Of a DNA stretch of 38,623 nucleotides, positions 1-8,690 are shown piece by piece. The position numbers and the translations under genes were made by a program. Numbering within the stretch: position 1 is the stretch's first letter; the number at the start of each line of letters is the position of its first letter. Under the pieces are notes generated by a model that was given only the letters and a program-made list of their open reading frames with translations, did not search any database and was not told the DNA's origin. Source of the stretch: DASWIP01 sp036397635 (GTDB lineage Bacteria; Actinomycetota; AC-67); the NCBI GenBank assembly GCA_036397635.1, contig DASWIP010000059.1, forward strand, positions 1 through 38,623, in the 5' to 3' direction.

Positions 1-843
1 AAGTCTTCCTTCGTCCGCTTCCAAGCGCTGTTACCCAACCAGCTGTGGCAGTCCGACGTCACCGAGTGGCGCTTGGCCAGCGAGGTCAAGGTCGAGATCA
101 TCACCTACCTCGACGATCACTCGCGGCTGATCCTTGCAAGCCGCGTCACCTCCGTCGCCACCGCCCGCAATGCGCTTGGGACCTTCCACCTCGCCACGTC
201 CGCCCATGGCGTTCCAGCAGCGCTTTTGACCGACAACGGCTGCGTCTACACAGCCCAGCATCGCGGCGGCCGCCAGGCGCTTGAGTCCGAGCTGCTGGCC
301 TTGGGTGTGGTGTTCAAACACTCGCGGCCCTACCATCCGCAGACCTGCGGCAAGATCGAACGGTGGCATCAGACGCTGAAGAAGTTCTTGCGTAAACAGC
401 CTCCCGCCACATCGATCCCCGTCCTGCAGCGCCAGCTCGACGGCTTCGTCGCCTACTACAACGACGTGCGTCCACATCGCGCGCTCGGACGCAGCACGCC
501 GCGGTCGGCCTACGACGCACGCGACAAGGCGCGCGCCACGGCCGCCAAGATCACCATCGCCAACGACACGCGCGTGCGCCACGACCGCGTCGACAAGGGC
601 GGCAAGATCACCCTGCGATATCGCTCCAGGCTGCACCACATCGGCATCGGTCACGACCACAAGGGCACGCGTGTGATCATCCTGCGTGCCGGCCTTGATG
701 TCCGGGTCCTCACCCATGACGGCGAACTGCTGCGGCACCTCACGTTGGACCCGACCAAGGACTACCAGCCGAGCGGACGAACGTATTCACCCAAAGGCCG
801 CAAGCTCGGTCCGCGGAAGAAGAAACCGTTTACGATGCCCTGA
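1..843 (+). CDS. IS481 family transposase (DDE integrase core), 5' end outside the window
   Basis: The frame is open from base 1 to the TGA at 841-843, giving 280 visible codons, so the N-terminal helix-turn-helix lies upstream of the window. The visible part begins inside the rve integrase core. A tryptophan-rich segment WQSDVTEWRL carries the first catalytic Asp, LLTDNG carries the second, and GKIERWHQTLKKFL carries the catalytic Glu with the usual flanking residues. The segment YYNDVRPHRALGRSTP is the typical IS481 ending of the core. A basic C-terminal domain of about 100 residues follows. A TTG at 73 gives an internal start, but catalytic motifs upstream of it show that the real start is further left. 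The catalytic triad appears intact, so the enzyme may be functional. Confidence 0.93.
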   Translation, partial: KSSFVRFQALLPNQLWQSDVTEWRLASEVKVEIITYLDDHSRLILASRVTSVATARNALGTFHLATSAHGVPAALLTDNGCVYTAQHRGGRQALESELLALGVVFKHSRPYHPQTCGKIERWHQTLKKFLRKQPPATSIPVLQRQLDGFVAYYNDVRPHRALGRSTPRSAYDARDKARATAAKITIANDTRVRHDRVDKGGKITLRYRSRLHHIGIGHDHKGTRVIILRAGLDVRVLTHDGELLRHLTLDPTKDYQPSGRTYSPKGRKLGPRKKKPFTMP

Positions 844-876
844 CACAGCGTTCACGATGCCCTGGGACATCACACA
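1..876 (+). mobile_element. IS481-type insertion sequence, right-hand part, cut by the window edge
   Basis: The element consists of a DDE transposase gene and a short right end. Downstream of the transposase stop, the strand ends in a sequence whose reverse complement begins TGTGTGATGTCCC. IS481-family termini usually begin TGT, so the end is placed at about 876. The left end is outside the window, so the inverted repeat pair and target duplication cannot be checked. An 11-bp direct repeat ACGATGCCCTG occurs at 832-842 and 854-864, the first copy overlapping the transposase stop. The element boundary falls 1-2 bp from the 3' end of tRNA-His (878). The exact boundary is an inference. Confidence 0.75.
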
Positions 877-877
877 G

Positions 878-953
878 GGTGGCGTAGGGGACTTGAACCC
901 CCGACCTTCGGGACCACAACCCGACGCTCTAACCAGGCTGAGCTAACGCCACC
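878..953 (-). tRNA. tRNA-His (anticodon GTG)
   Basis: The minus strand folds into a full cloverleaf. The 7-bp acceptor stem starts GTGGCGT, the anticodon stem TCGGG/CCCGA encloses loop TTGTGGT with anticodon GTG, and the T arm contains GTTCAAG. An encoded G at 953 pairs with discriminator C at 878, which is the G-1:C73 identity pair of tRNA-His. CCA is not encoded. The IS481 end lies immediately after the 3' end. The gene probably shares a transcript with the tRNA-Arg just upstream. Confidence 0.97.
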
Positions 954-965
954 AGGCTTCGGCCG

Positions 966-1039
966 CGCGCCCGGGAGGACTCGAACCCCCGACCGTCTGC
1001 TTAGAAGGCAGCTGCTCTATCCGTCTGAGCTACGGGCGC
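966..1039 (-). tRNA. tRNA-Arg (anticodon TCT)
   Basis: The minus strand gives a 7-bp acceptor stem GCGCCCG/CGGGCGC, a D arm with GCTCAGACGGATAGAGC, an anticodon loop CTTCTAA with anticodon TCT reading AGA codons, and a T arm with GTTCGAG. The discriminator is G and CCA is not encoded. It lies 12 bp upstream of tRNA-His on the same strand. Confidence 0.97.
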
Positions 1040-1076
1040 TCACGCCACCGGACGCGGTCCGACGGCGCATGATATC

Positions 1077-1082
1077 AGTGTA
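1077..1082 (-). promoter_or_regulatory. Probable -10 box of the tRNA-Arg/tRNA-His transcript
   Basis: The minus strand reads TACACT 37 nt upstream of the tRNA-Arg 5' end, in an otherwise GC-rich gap. No clear -35 is visible. It overlaps no gene. Confidence 0.4.
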
Positions 1083-1101
1083 GCCCCGCAGGTTGGCGGC
1101 G

Positions 1102-1509
1102 TTACCAGCCTCTTCGGACCCAGCGGCGCAGCGCGCCTGAGGACAGCAGCATCCATCCCCCAGCGATGCTCGTGGCGATGCCGGTCACCGGCATCGGCGA
1201 GATCGTGTCGTCGTCTTTCATGTCGTCCGAGCCCATGGTCTTCGTGGGTGAGGGGGACGGCTGGGCGGTTCCGGTCGACTGCGGGCTCGCGGTGGGCGAA
1301 GCGGTGGGCGAAGGCGTCAGAGCGCCGGTATCGGTCGGCGTTGGGGACGGCTGGGTCGGGGTCGGGGATGGCTGGAACGTGATCGTCGGTGTCGGCGAGG
1401 GTCCCGCCTGTGGCCGTCCTTCGTCATCATCGACGAGGAACAGCGCAGCAACCCCTCCGGCAAGAACGAGTGCGATGACGGCCGCCAGGGCCCGTTCTGC
1501 GGATCTCAG
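1102..1509 (-). CDS. Small Pro/Thr-rich secreted protein with MPVTG sortase-like C-terminal signal
   Basis: This 135-codon frame is easily missed because its best start is a CTG at 1509. A strong Shine-Dalgarno tract GGGGAGG lies 5 nt upstream of that start, and an in-frame TAG lies just above the tract. Residues 1-26 are a short basic and then hydrophobic segment, like a signal peptide or anchor. Residues 35-91 are a low-complexity stretch of Pro, Ser and Thr, typical of wall-spanning linkers. A short acidic patch follows. MPVTG stands at 106-110, then a hydrophobic stretch and the basic tail RRWVRRGW. That is the layout of a cell-wall sorting signal with Met in place of Leu. Role inferred: a sortase-anchored or membrane-tethered surface protein. 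No sortase gene is in the window. Confidence 0.68.
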   Translation of the reverse strand: MRSAERALAAVIALVLAGGVAALFLVDDDEGRPQAGPSPTPTITFQPSPTPTQPSPTPTDTGALTPSPTASPTASPQSTGTAQPSPSPTKTMGSDDMKDDDTISPMPVTGIATSIAGGWMLLSSGALRRWVRRGW

Positions 1510-1528
1510 ACCAGCCTCCCCCTACCCA

Positions 1529-1546
1529 AATCACATGCGTGTGATT
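1529..1546. repeat. Inverted repeat AATCACA-N4-TGTGATT, possible operator
   Basis: Two perfect 7-bp arms flank TGCG, 20 nt upstream of the CTG start of the MPVTG protein and 35 bp from tRNA-Gly. The half-sites resemble a CRP/FNR-type recognition half but in the inverted order (TCACA before TGTGA). It could be a regulator site or a 5'-UTR hairpin. Confidence 0.35.
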
Positions 1547-1580
1547 CTACAGCCTGGTCGGGTCACGTCGAGCGTCTCGG

Positions 1581-1651
1581 AGCGGGTGACGGGAATCGAA
1601 CCCGCACCACGAGCTTGGAAGGCTCGAGCTCTACCATTGAGCTACACCCGC
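1581..1651 (-). tRNA. tRNA-Gly (anticodon TCC)
   Basis: The minus strand shows acceptor stem GCGGGTG/CACCCGC, a D arm GCTCAATGGTAGAGC, an anticodon stem CGAGC/GCTCG around CTTCCAA (anticodon TCC), and a T arm with GGTTCGATTCC. The discriminator is T and CCA is not encoded. A possible -10 TAGAAT lies at 1686-1691, 34 nt upstream. Confidence 0.97.
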
Positions 1652-1685
1652 GCGCCCCAGAGCGATCTTGCCCTGCGGCCGGGCC

Positions 1686-1691
1686 ATTCTA
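1686..1691 (-). promoter_or_regulatory. Possible -10 box for tRNA-Gly
   Basis: TAGAAT on the minus strand, 34 nt upstream of the tRNA-Gly 5' end, in the gap between tRNA-Pro and tRNA-Gly. No convincing -35 is seen. Confidence 0.35.
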
Positions 1692-1727
1692 ACGGGCCGA
1701 GTCCTCCGGGGAAGAGCGTGAAAAGCG

Positions 1728-1802
1728 TCGGGGCGGCCGGATTCGAACCGGCGACCTCCTGCTCCCAAAGCAGGCGCGCTAACCAAGCTGCGCTACGCCC
1801 CG
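1728..1802 (-). tRNA. tRNA-Pro (anticodon TGG)
   Basis: The minus strand gives acceptor stem CGGGGCG/CGCCCCG, D arm GCGCAGCTTGGTTAGCGC, anticodon stem CCTGC/GCAGG with loop TTTGGGA (anticodon TGG), and T arm GGTTCGAATCC. The discriminator is A and CCA is not encoded. A TATGCT box at 1812-1817 on the minus strand ends 9 nt before the 5' end and may be its -10. Confidence 0.97.
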
Positions 1803-1899
1803 CGTCCGGTCAGCATAGCCCTGCCGCCGGCGTCCCCGGAAGCTTCTGGCAAGCCGGATCTGCGTCTCCCACCCGAGGGCGGTTCGGGAGGTAGACGAC

Positions 1900-1905
1900 T
1901 ATACT
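1900..1905 (+). promoter_or_regulatory. -10 box of tig
   Basis: TATACT, five of six matches to the sigma-70 consensus, ends 13 nt before the tig ATG. Transcription would start only about 6 nt before the start codon, giving a very short leader with no room for a Shine-Dalgarno site. No good -35 is visible. Confidence 0.5.
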
Positions 1906-1918
1906 CAGGCTCCTTCCG

Positions 1919-3253
1919 ATGGAAACCACCCTCAGCCATGAGACCCCTTCGAAGGTGCGCCTGACCGTGACGGCCACCTCCGACGAGGTCGCGCCCGCGC
2001 TCGGCCGGGCGGTGAAATCGCTCGCCAACGAGGTGAAGGTTCCCGGGTTCCGGAAGGGGAAGGTGCCGCGCAAGCTGCTCGAGACCCATCTGGGTCGAGA
2101 CGCGCTGCGCGAGGCCACGCTGCGTGAGGCCGTCCCCGAGCTGCTGAGCCGGGCGGTCGAGGGCGAGACCATAAGCCCGGTCGCGCCCCCGTCGGTCGAG
2201 GTCACCAGCTACGACCTGGATCAGGATCTGATCTTCGACGCCACCGTGGAGGTGCGGCCCGAGATCCAGTTGCCCGACCTGGACGGCCTCAGGGCCACCA
2301 AACCTTCGATCGAGCCCACCGAGGACGAGGTGGACGAGCAGCTCGCGCGCCTCCGCGATCGGTTCGCGAACCTCGAGACAATCGGCCGGCCGGCTCGCAC
2401 CGGCGACTATGCGCTGATCGACATCACAGGTTCGCTCCACGACCAGAGGATCGAGGAACTCTCGGGGACCGACGAGCTCTATCAGATCGGGAGCGGATTC
2501 CCTGTCGTGGAGCTGGATAACGAGCTGGGAGCCAAGACCGCCGGTGACATTTTGAAGTTCAACGCGACACTGCCGGACAACGTCGGTGGTGAGTTTGCCG
2601 GGCGCGAGGTCACGTTCACCGTGCTTGTGAAAGAGATCCGAGAGAAGAACCTGCCGGCGCTGGACGACGAGTTCGCCAAGACCGCATCCGAATACGACAC
2701 GCTCGCCGAGCTCCGTGACGACATCGCCGGGCGCGTCCGACAGGCCAAGGATGCCAACGCCGAGACCGAGGTTCGTCAGCAGATCCTCCAAGCGGTGCTG
2801 GATGAAGTCGAGGTCGATCCGCCCGAGGCATTGGTGGAGGAGGAGTTCTCTTACCGGGCGCAGCGCCTGTCCGAGCAGCTGCAGCTCGCCGGGATGACTT
2901 TGGACGACTACATCGCGCGAACCGATGCCACCGAGCAGCAGATCGAATCCGACCTCCGGACGCAGGCGATCCGCAACGTGCGGGCTCAACTGATCCTGGA
3001 GGAGATCGGACGCGGTCAGGGGCTCAAGGTGACCGAGGATGAGCTACGTTCGGAGATAGGCCAGCACGCTGCGGCGATGCGTGCGGACGCCAAGGACTTG
3101 ACAGAGGAACTGACCAAGACCGGCCGGATACTGGCCCTGGCCGGTGATATCATCCGCCGCAAGGCGCTTGATTTCTTGGTCGAGCGAGCCGACATCACAA
3201 GTGAAGCATCCGCGGGGGACGAACCGGACAACGCCCCAGCCGCGACGGACTAG
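1919..3253 (+). CDS. tig: Trigger factor, ribosome-associated chaperone
   Basis: Trigger factor binds the ribosome near the exit tunnel, shields nascent chains and has peptidyl-prolyl isomerase activity. The 444-residue length fits the family. The N-terminal ribosome-binding domain carries the signature GFRKGKVPRKLLE starting at residue 43. The FKBP-like domain occupies roughly residues 150-245 (RTGDYALIDITGS onward). The remaining helical part is the substrate-cradling C-terminal domain, ending in an acidic tail. It starts a plus-strand block with clpP 14 bp downstream and clpX after that. This pairing of folding and degradation genes is widely conserved. The start rests on the ATG next to the TATACT box rather than on a ribosome binding site. 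Confidence 0.97.
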   Translation: METTLSHETPSKVRLTVTATSDEVAPALGRAVKSLANEVKVPGFRKGKVPRKLLETHLGRDALREATLREAVPELLSRAVEGETISPVAPPSVEVTSYDLDQDLIFDATVEVRPEIQLPDLDGLRATKPSIEPTEDEVDEQLARLRDRFANLETIGRPARTGDYALIDITGSLHDQRIEELSGTDELYQIGSGFPVVELDNELGAKTAGDILKFNATLPDNVGGEFAGREVTFTVLVKEIREKNLPALDDEFAKTASEYDTLAELRDDIAGRVRQAKDANAETEVRQQILQAVLDEVEVDPPEALVEEEFSYRAQRLSEQLQLAGMTLDDYIARTDATEQQIESDLRTQAIRNVRAQLILEEIGRGQGLKVTEDELRSEIGQHAAAMRADAKDLTEELTKTGRILALAGDIIRRKALDFLVERADITSEASAGDEPDNAPAATD

Positions 3254-3267
3254 GGGAGATCCGAGTC

Positions 3268-3906
3268 ATGCAGAACTACCTGGTACCAATCGTCGTTGAA
3301 CAGACCAACAGGGGCGAACGGTCCTACGACATCTACTCTCGACTGCTCAAGGACCGGATCATCTTCCTTGGAACCGAGATCGACGACAGCGTCGCGAACC
3401 TGATGAACGCCCAGTTGCTGTTCCTCGAGCACGACGACTCCGAGAAGGACATCTACATCTACATCAACTCGCCGGGCGGCTCGATCACGGCGCTGCTCGC
3501 GATGTACGACACGATGCAGTACATCCGGCCCGATGTGTCCACGATCGTGATGGGCCAGGCGGCGAGCGCCGCGGCGGTCCTGCTTGCGGCGGGGACGAAG
3601 GGGAAGCGTCTGGCGTTGCCGCACGCCCGGGTCCTGATCCACCAGCCGTCGGGCGGCGCGGGCGGCCAGGCGGTGGACATCGAGATCCAGGCGAAGGAGA
3701 TCCTCAGGTATCGCCGCTTGCTCGACGAGATTCTGGCCGAGCACACGGGCCAGACGGTGGACAAGATCTCGAAGGACAGCGATCGTGACTTCATCATGAC
3801 CGCTGAGGAAGCGAAGGCCTACGGTATAATCGACGAGATCATCACGAGTCGGTCCGAGCTCGCGGAGGCACAGAAGGTTGCCGCGATCTCGTCGGCGCAG
3901 GGTTGA
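3268..3906 (+). CDS. clpP: ATP-dependent Clp protease proteolytic subunit
   Basis: ClpP forms the barrel-shaped serine protease that degrades proteins unfolded by ClpX or ClpC. The 212-residue protein has the expected triad: Ser100 in GQAASAAAV, His125 in LIHQPSGG, and Asp170 in the KDSDRD segment. The region around the nucleophile reads AASAAAVLL where AASMGA is usual, a mild variation that keeps the serine. The INSPGGS oxyanion segment is present. An AGGGGAG ribosome binding site precedes the ATG. Only one clpP is present here, whereas many actinobacteria carry clpP1-clpP2 in tandem, so a second copy may lie elsewhere. It sits between tig and clpX. Confidence 0.97.
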   Translation: MQNYLVPIVVEQTNRGERSYDIYSRLLKDRIIFLGTEIDDSVANLMNAQLLFLEHDDSEKDIYIYINSPGGSITALLAMYDTMQYIRPDVSTIVMGQAASAAAVLLAAGTKGKRLALPHARVLIHQPSGGAGGQAVDIEIQAKEILRYRRLLDEILAEHTGQTVDKISKDSDRDFIMTAEEAKAYGIIDEIITSRSELAEAQKVAAISSAQG

Positions 3907-3933
3907 TCTTCCCGACGACGCGGGAGCGAACGG

Positions 3934-5208
<1,275 letters not shown>

Positions 5209-5242
5209 GCGCGTAGCGCGGATCCGGTCTCCCTGCCGCGAG

Positions 5243-5752
5243 CTAGATCGATGAGTCGCTCGTCTGCGCGGCTTTCGCGCGCAGCCGCTCTATGCGGCGC
5301 AGGAACATAGTGGGACCGTCGAGCTGCTCGCCGTCGCCGCCGAAAACTTTCCGTGGGTCCGGCCGCGGGGCCGGTGACGGAGGCGGTGCCGAGGCCGCGG
5401 ATCCTGCCGCCTGCGCGGCAGCCTTGCTCTGCCGCTCGAAGCGCTCCTTCGCGTCATGCTCGGCGTTCTGCCAGCGCCGGAACCTCTCCTCACGGATCAT
5501 GTCCTCGCGCTGACGTTTGATCGAGTACGCGGATGCGACCGGGTCGGGCTTGGGCTGCATCGAACGCGGTCCGATCTGCCCGTAGGCGAGGTTCAGGTCG
5601 CTCATCTTTCGCTGGGCGAGTCGCTGGATCCCCGGAGGGGCGGCCGCGAACCGGTCCGGGTGATGCAGGCGGGCGAGTCGCCGATACGCGGCCCGGATCT
5701 GGTCGGCCGTCGCGTTGTTCGTCACGCCGAGGATCGAGTACGGATCGTCCAT
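5243..5752 (-). CDS. J-domain (DnaJ-like) protein, no zinc or client domains
   Basis: The N-terminal 60 residues form a J domain beginning MDDPYSILGV, with the essential HPD motif at residues 31-33, so it should stimulate a DnaK-type Hsp70. The rest has none of the Gly/Phe, zinc-finger or substrate domains of true DnaJ. It is a charged helix (about 75-115) and an Ala/Pro-rich linker. I choose ATG 5752 because AGGAG lies 7 nt upstream; ATGs further upstream have no ribosome binding site. The gene converges on clpX with a 34-bp gap and diverges from valS. The client is unknown. The chaperone neighbourhood suggests a co-chaperone role, but that is inference. Confidence 0.8.
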   Translation of the reverse strand: MDDPYSILGVTNNATADQIRAAYRRLARLHHPDRFAAAPPGIQRLAQRKMSDLNLAYGQIGPRSMQPKPDPVASAYSIKRQREDMIREERFRRWQNAEHDAKERFERQSKAAAQAAGSAASAPPPSPAPRPDPRKVFGGDGEQLDGPTMFLRRIERLRAKAAQTSDSSI

Positions 5753-5897
5753 CCGAGCACTCCTCATGCACAAGGTGCGGTCTCTTGGATGGACGGCCAT
5801 CCGACGCCGCGACTTAAGCCCACGATACTGAAGCACGACAAAGATCCCAGGAGGAAGGTCGGCGCAAAAGCCGCAAGCCGGAGGATCCGCCCGCTGC

Positions 5898-5903
5898 TAC
5901 TAT
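5898..5903 (+). promoter_or_regulatory. Probable -10 box of valS
   Basis: TACTAT lies 135 nt upstream of the valS start codon. It would give a transcript beginning near 5910, with a leader of about 130 nt that contains the leader peptide and hairpins listed next. Confidence 0.4.
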
Positions 5904-5912
5904 CGAGGCGCG

Positions 5913-5960
5913 GTGAATGCTCGCGTGGCGGTATCCGGCGGTCCCGGAGGGGCCGGCTGA
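5913..5960 (+). CDS. Possible valS leader peptide with valine codons
   Basis: A 15-codon frame starts GTG at 5913 after GAGG (4 nt spacing) and ends TGA at 5958. It contains GTG GCG GTA at codons 5-7, that is Val-Ala-Val, just upstream of GGTCCCGG at 5940-5947. That octamer can pair with the left arm of the downstream terminator-like hairpin. The arrangement resembles ribosome-mediated attenuation tuned to valine. Val is common in high-GC sequence, and an overlapping ATG frame at 5917-6024 is equally open, so this is only suggestive. Confidence 0.3.
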   Translation: MNARVAVSGGPGGAG

Positions 5961-5988
5961 GGCGCGCGCGCGACAGACGGTAGGCTTC

Positions 5989-6019
5989 CCGGGACCCCAA
6001 CAGGGTCCCGGTTTCGTTT
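5989..6019 (+). terminator. Terminator-like hairpin in the valS leader
   Basis: CCGGGACCC at 5989-5997 and GGGTCCCGG at 6003-6011 form a perfect 9-bp stem with loop CAACA. TTTCGTTT follows. The valS ribosome binding site GAGGGGGG begins 12 nt beyond the stem. The left arm can pair alternatively with GGTCCCGG at 5940-5947, which gives two exclusive folds. It could act at the level of transcription or by affecting ribosome access. Confidence 0.5.
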
Positions 6020-6038
6020 CCTGAGGGGGGCACCACCA

Positions 6039-8690
6039 GTGGCCAAGGAACTGCCGAAGGCATACGACCCGAAGGCCGTCGAAGATCGGCTCTACGCCCG
6101 ATGGGAGGCTGAGGGCATCTTCGCCCCGGCCGGGGAGGGCGAGCCGTTCTCGATCGTGCTGCCTCCGCCGAACGTGACGGGATCCCTGCACATGGGTCAC
6201 GCGCTGGAGCACTCCCTGATCGATGCGATCATCCGCCGGCGCCGCATGCAGGGACGGAGCACGCTGTGGCTCCCCGGGACGGATCATGCCGGCATCGCCA
6301 CGCAGACCGTGGTCGAGCGCGAGTTGGCCAAGGAGAACAAGACGCGGCACGACCTTGGGCGCGAAGCCTTCCTTGAGCGCGTGTGGGCCTGGAAGGAGCG
6401 CTCGGGTGGGCGCATCACCACTCAGATGCGACGGCTCGGCGATTCGGTGGACTGGTCGCGCGAGGCCTTCACCATGGACGAGCAGCGTTCGCGTGCCGTG
6501 CGCACGGTGTTCGTGCGCCTTTACGACCAAGGGCTGATCTATCGCGGGAATCGCATCATCAATTGGTGCCCCCGCTGCCGTACCGCGCTGTCCGACATCG
6601 AGGTGGAGCACCATGACACCGAGGGTGAGCTGGTGGAGCTGCGATATCCGCTGGCCGACGGCAGCGGCTACGTGACCGTGGCGACGACGCGGGTGGAAAC
6701 CATGCTCGGCGATACCGGCGTGGTGGTGCACCCAGACGACGAGCGGTACAAGCACCTCATCGGACGCAAGGCGATCCTGCCGCTGCTCGACCGGGAATTG
6801 ACGATCGTGGCGGACCCTGCGATCGAGATGGAGTTCGGCACCGGCGCGCTCAAGCTGACGCCGGCACACGATGTCGTGGACTTCGAGATCGCCGAACGGA
6901 CCAACATGCCGGCGATCAACATCCTCAACGAAGACGCCACGCTGAACGAGAACGCGGGGGCTTTCGCCGGCATGGACCGCCACGAGGCCCGCAAGGCCGT
7001 CCTGGAAGCGCTGCGCGAGAAGGGGCTGGTGGGCAAAGAGGAACGGCCGTTCATGCACGCGGTGGGCCATTGCCAGCGCTGTGGCACCGAAGTGGAACCC
7101 TGGCTGTCCGAGCAGTGGTTCGTGAACGTGACGCCTCTTGCCGAGAAGGCCATGGCGGCGGTGCGTGAGGGACGCACGCGATTCGTGCCGACGCGCTACG
7201 AGCGCAACTACTTCGATTGGATGGAGAACCTGCGCGACTGGTGTATCTCGAGGCAGCTCTGGTGGGGTCATCGGATCCCCGTGTGGACGTGCGAGAACGG
7301 TCATCTGGCGGCCTATCTCGAGGATCCCCAAGCGTGCGGGGAGTGCGGCGCCGGGAAGCTCGAGCAGGATCCGGATGTGCTCGACACGTGGTTCTCGAGC
7401 GCGTTGTGGCCGTTCTCCACGCTCGGCTGGCCGGAGATGACCGAGGACCTTCGCACGTTCTACCCGACTTCGGTGTTGGTGACTGGCTACGACATCATCA
7501 CGTTCTGGGTGTCGCGGATGCTGATGATGGGCTGCTGGTTCATGGGCGATGCGCCGTTCCGCGAGGCGGTGGCGGACGCGGCGCCGTTCTTCGACGTGCA
7601 CATCCACGGGATGGTGCGTGACTTCCGCGGGAAGAAGATGTCTAAGTCCTTCGGCAACGCGATCGACCCGCTCGAGATGATCGACAAGTACGGCGCCGAC
7701 GCGCTACGTCTGACGTTGCTACGCGGCGCGACCCTCGGTTCGGACGTACCGCTTGACGAGAAATGGATCGAGGGTGACCGCAACTTCGCGAACAAGCTGT
7801 GGAACATCTCGCGGTTCGTACTGATGAACGCCGGCGAGAGCAGTGAGGTCCCCCCGCCGGGGCGTCGCACCCTGGCCGACCGCTGGATCCTGTCGCGGCT
7901 GGACGCGATAACGCGGGAGACCGATGAGGCGATGGAGGCGTACGATTTCGCGCGCGCAGCGCAGACGTTGCGCGGGTTCTGCTGGAGCGAGTTCGCCGAT
8001 TGGTACGTGGAATGGTCCAAGGGCCGCCTCTACGACGGCACCGAGCAGGAGCGGAACGATCAGGCCTCGGTGCTGGTCTGGGTGCTCGAGCGAACCCTGC
8101 GGCTCCTGCACCCGATCATGCCGTTCGTGACCGAGGAGCTGTGGCAGGGGCTGACCGAGCGCGAGACGATCACGCGCGGTCCGTGGCCGGTGGCGTCGGG
8201 GGACGCCGATGCCGGCGCCGAGCGCGACATGGCGTTCCTACAGCGCGTTATCGGGGCCCTTCGGCGCTTCCGCGCCGACCACGGCATCGAGCCGAAGATG
8301 CGGCCTGCCGCGACCGCGGTGGTGCCGGACGCCGCGGCGAGGGAGCTGCTCGCCGCGGAGAAGGACCAGGTCTGCAAACTCGGATCGTGGGGCGACCTGT
8401 CGCTTGCGTCGTCCGCGGATGAGGGAGCCGGCGAGGCGCGTCTGGTGATCGAAGGCGCCACGATACACGTGCCGCTCGCCGGGCTGGTGGACATCGACGC
8501 CGAGCGCAGGCGCCTCGAGAAGGAACGCGCGAGGCGCGTGGCGGAGGTGTCTCGCATCGAGTCCAAGCTTGCCGATGCCAGCTTCACCGAACGCGCGCCC
8601 GAACAGGTCGTGGAGACCCAGCGCGAGCGGCTGGCGCGCGAGCGCGAGGCGATCGAGCACCTCGCTCAGGCGCTGCGTGATCTCGGATGA
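6039..8690 (+). CDS. valS: Valyl-tRNA synthetase
   Basis: This class I synthetase charges tRNA-Val. The 883-residue length is normal. The signature HMGH is at 51-54, inside PPNVTGSLHMGHA, and KMSKS is at 533-537. The editing domain lies between them and includes TTRVETMLGDTGV. The anticodon-binding domain occupies the region from about 600. The last 65 residues are a charged coiled coil, the tRNA-binding arm specific to ValRS. The start is GTG 6039, preceded by GAGGGGGG at good spacing. The stop overlaps the folC start by ATGA, so the two genes are translationally coupled. This is the usual actinobacterial valS-folC pair downstream of clpX. The leader may regulate it (see entries at 5898-6019). 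Confidence 0.98.
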   Translation: MAKELPKAYDPKAVEDRLYARWEAEGIFAPAGEGEPFSIVLPPPNVTGSLHMGHALEHSLIDAIIRRRRMQGRSTLWLPGTDHAGIATQTVVERELAKENKTRHDLGREAFLERVWAWKERSGGRITTQMRRLGDSVDWSREAFTMDEQRSRAVRTVFVRLYDQGLIYRGNRIINWCPRCRTALSDIEVEHHDTEGELVELRYPLADGSGYVTVATTRVETMLGDTGVVVHPDDERYKHLIGRKAILPLLDRELTIVADPAIEMEFGTGALKLTPAHDVVDFEIAERTNMPAINILNEDATLNENAGAFAGMDRHEARKAVLEALREKGLVGKEERPFMHAVGHCQRCGTEVEPWLSEQWFVNVTPLAEKAMAAVREGRTRFVPTRYERNYFDWMENLRDWCISRQLWWGHRIPVWTCENGHLAAYLEDPQACGECGAGKLEQDPDVLDTWFSSALWPFSTLGWPEMTEDLRTFYPTSVLVTGYDIITFWVSRMLMMGCWFMGDAPFREAVADAAPFFDVHIHGMVRDFRGKKMSKSFGNAIDPLEMIDKYGADALRLTLLRGATLGSDVPLDEKWIEGDRNFANKLWNISRFVLMNAGESSEVPPPGRRTLADRWILSRLDAITRETDEAMEAYDFARAAQTLRGFCWSEFADWYVEWSKGRLYDGTEQERNDQASVLVWVLERTLRLLHPIMPFVTEELWQGLTERETITRGPWPVASGDADAGAERDMAFLQRVIGALRRFRADHGIEPKMRPAATAVVPDAAARELLAAEKDQVCKLGSWGDLSLASSADEGAGEARLVIEGATIHVPLAGLVDIDAERRRLEKERARRVAEVSRIESKLADASFTERAPEQVVETQRERLAREREAIEHLAQALRDLG

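Noticed and set aside
1166..1894. Plus-strand 242-codon frame across the tRNA cluster
   Set aside because: It runs antisense through two tRNA genes and the MPVTG gene, with no ribosome binding site; it is a product of high GC.
1793..2989. 398-codon minus-strand frame opposite tig
   Set aside because: Mirror frame of a strongly conserved gene, also covering tRNA-Pro; no recognisable domain.
5900..6038. T-box riboswitch upstream of valS
   Set aside because: The conserved TGGNACCGCG antiterminator sequence and a specifier loop are not visible; only hairpins with alternative pairing are present.
5814..7607. 597-codon minus-strand frame opposite valS
   Set aside because: Lies over the catalytic domain of valS; composition (many His/Arg/Val) is typical of an antisense shadow.
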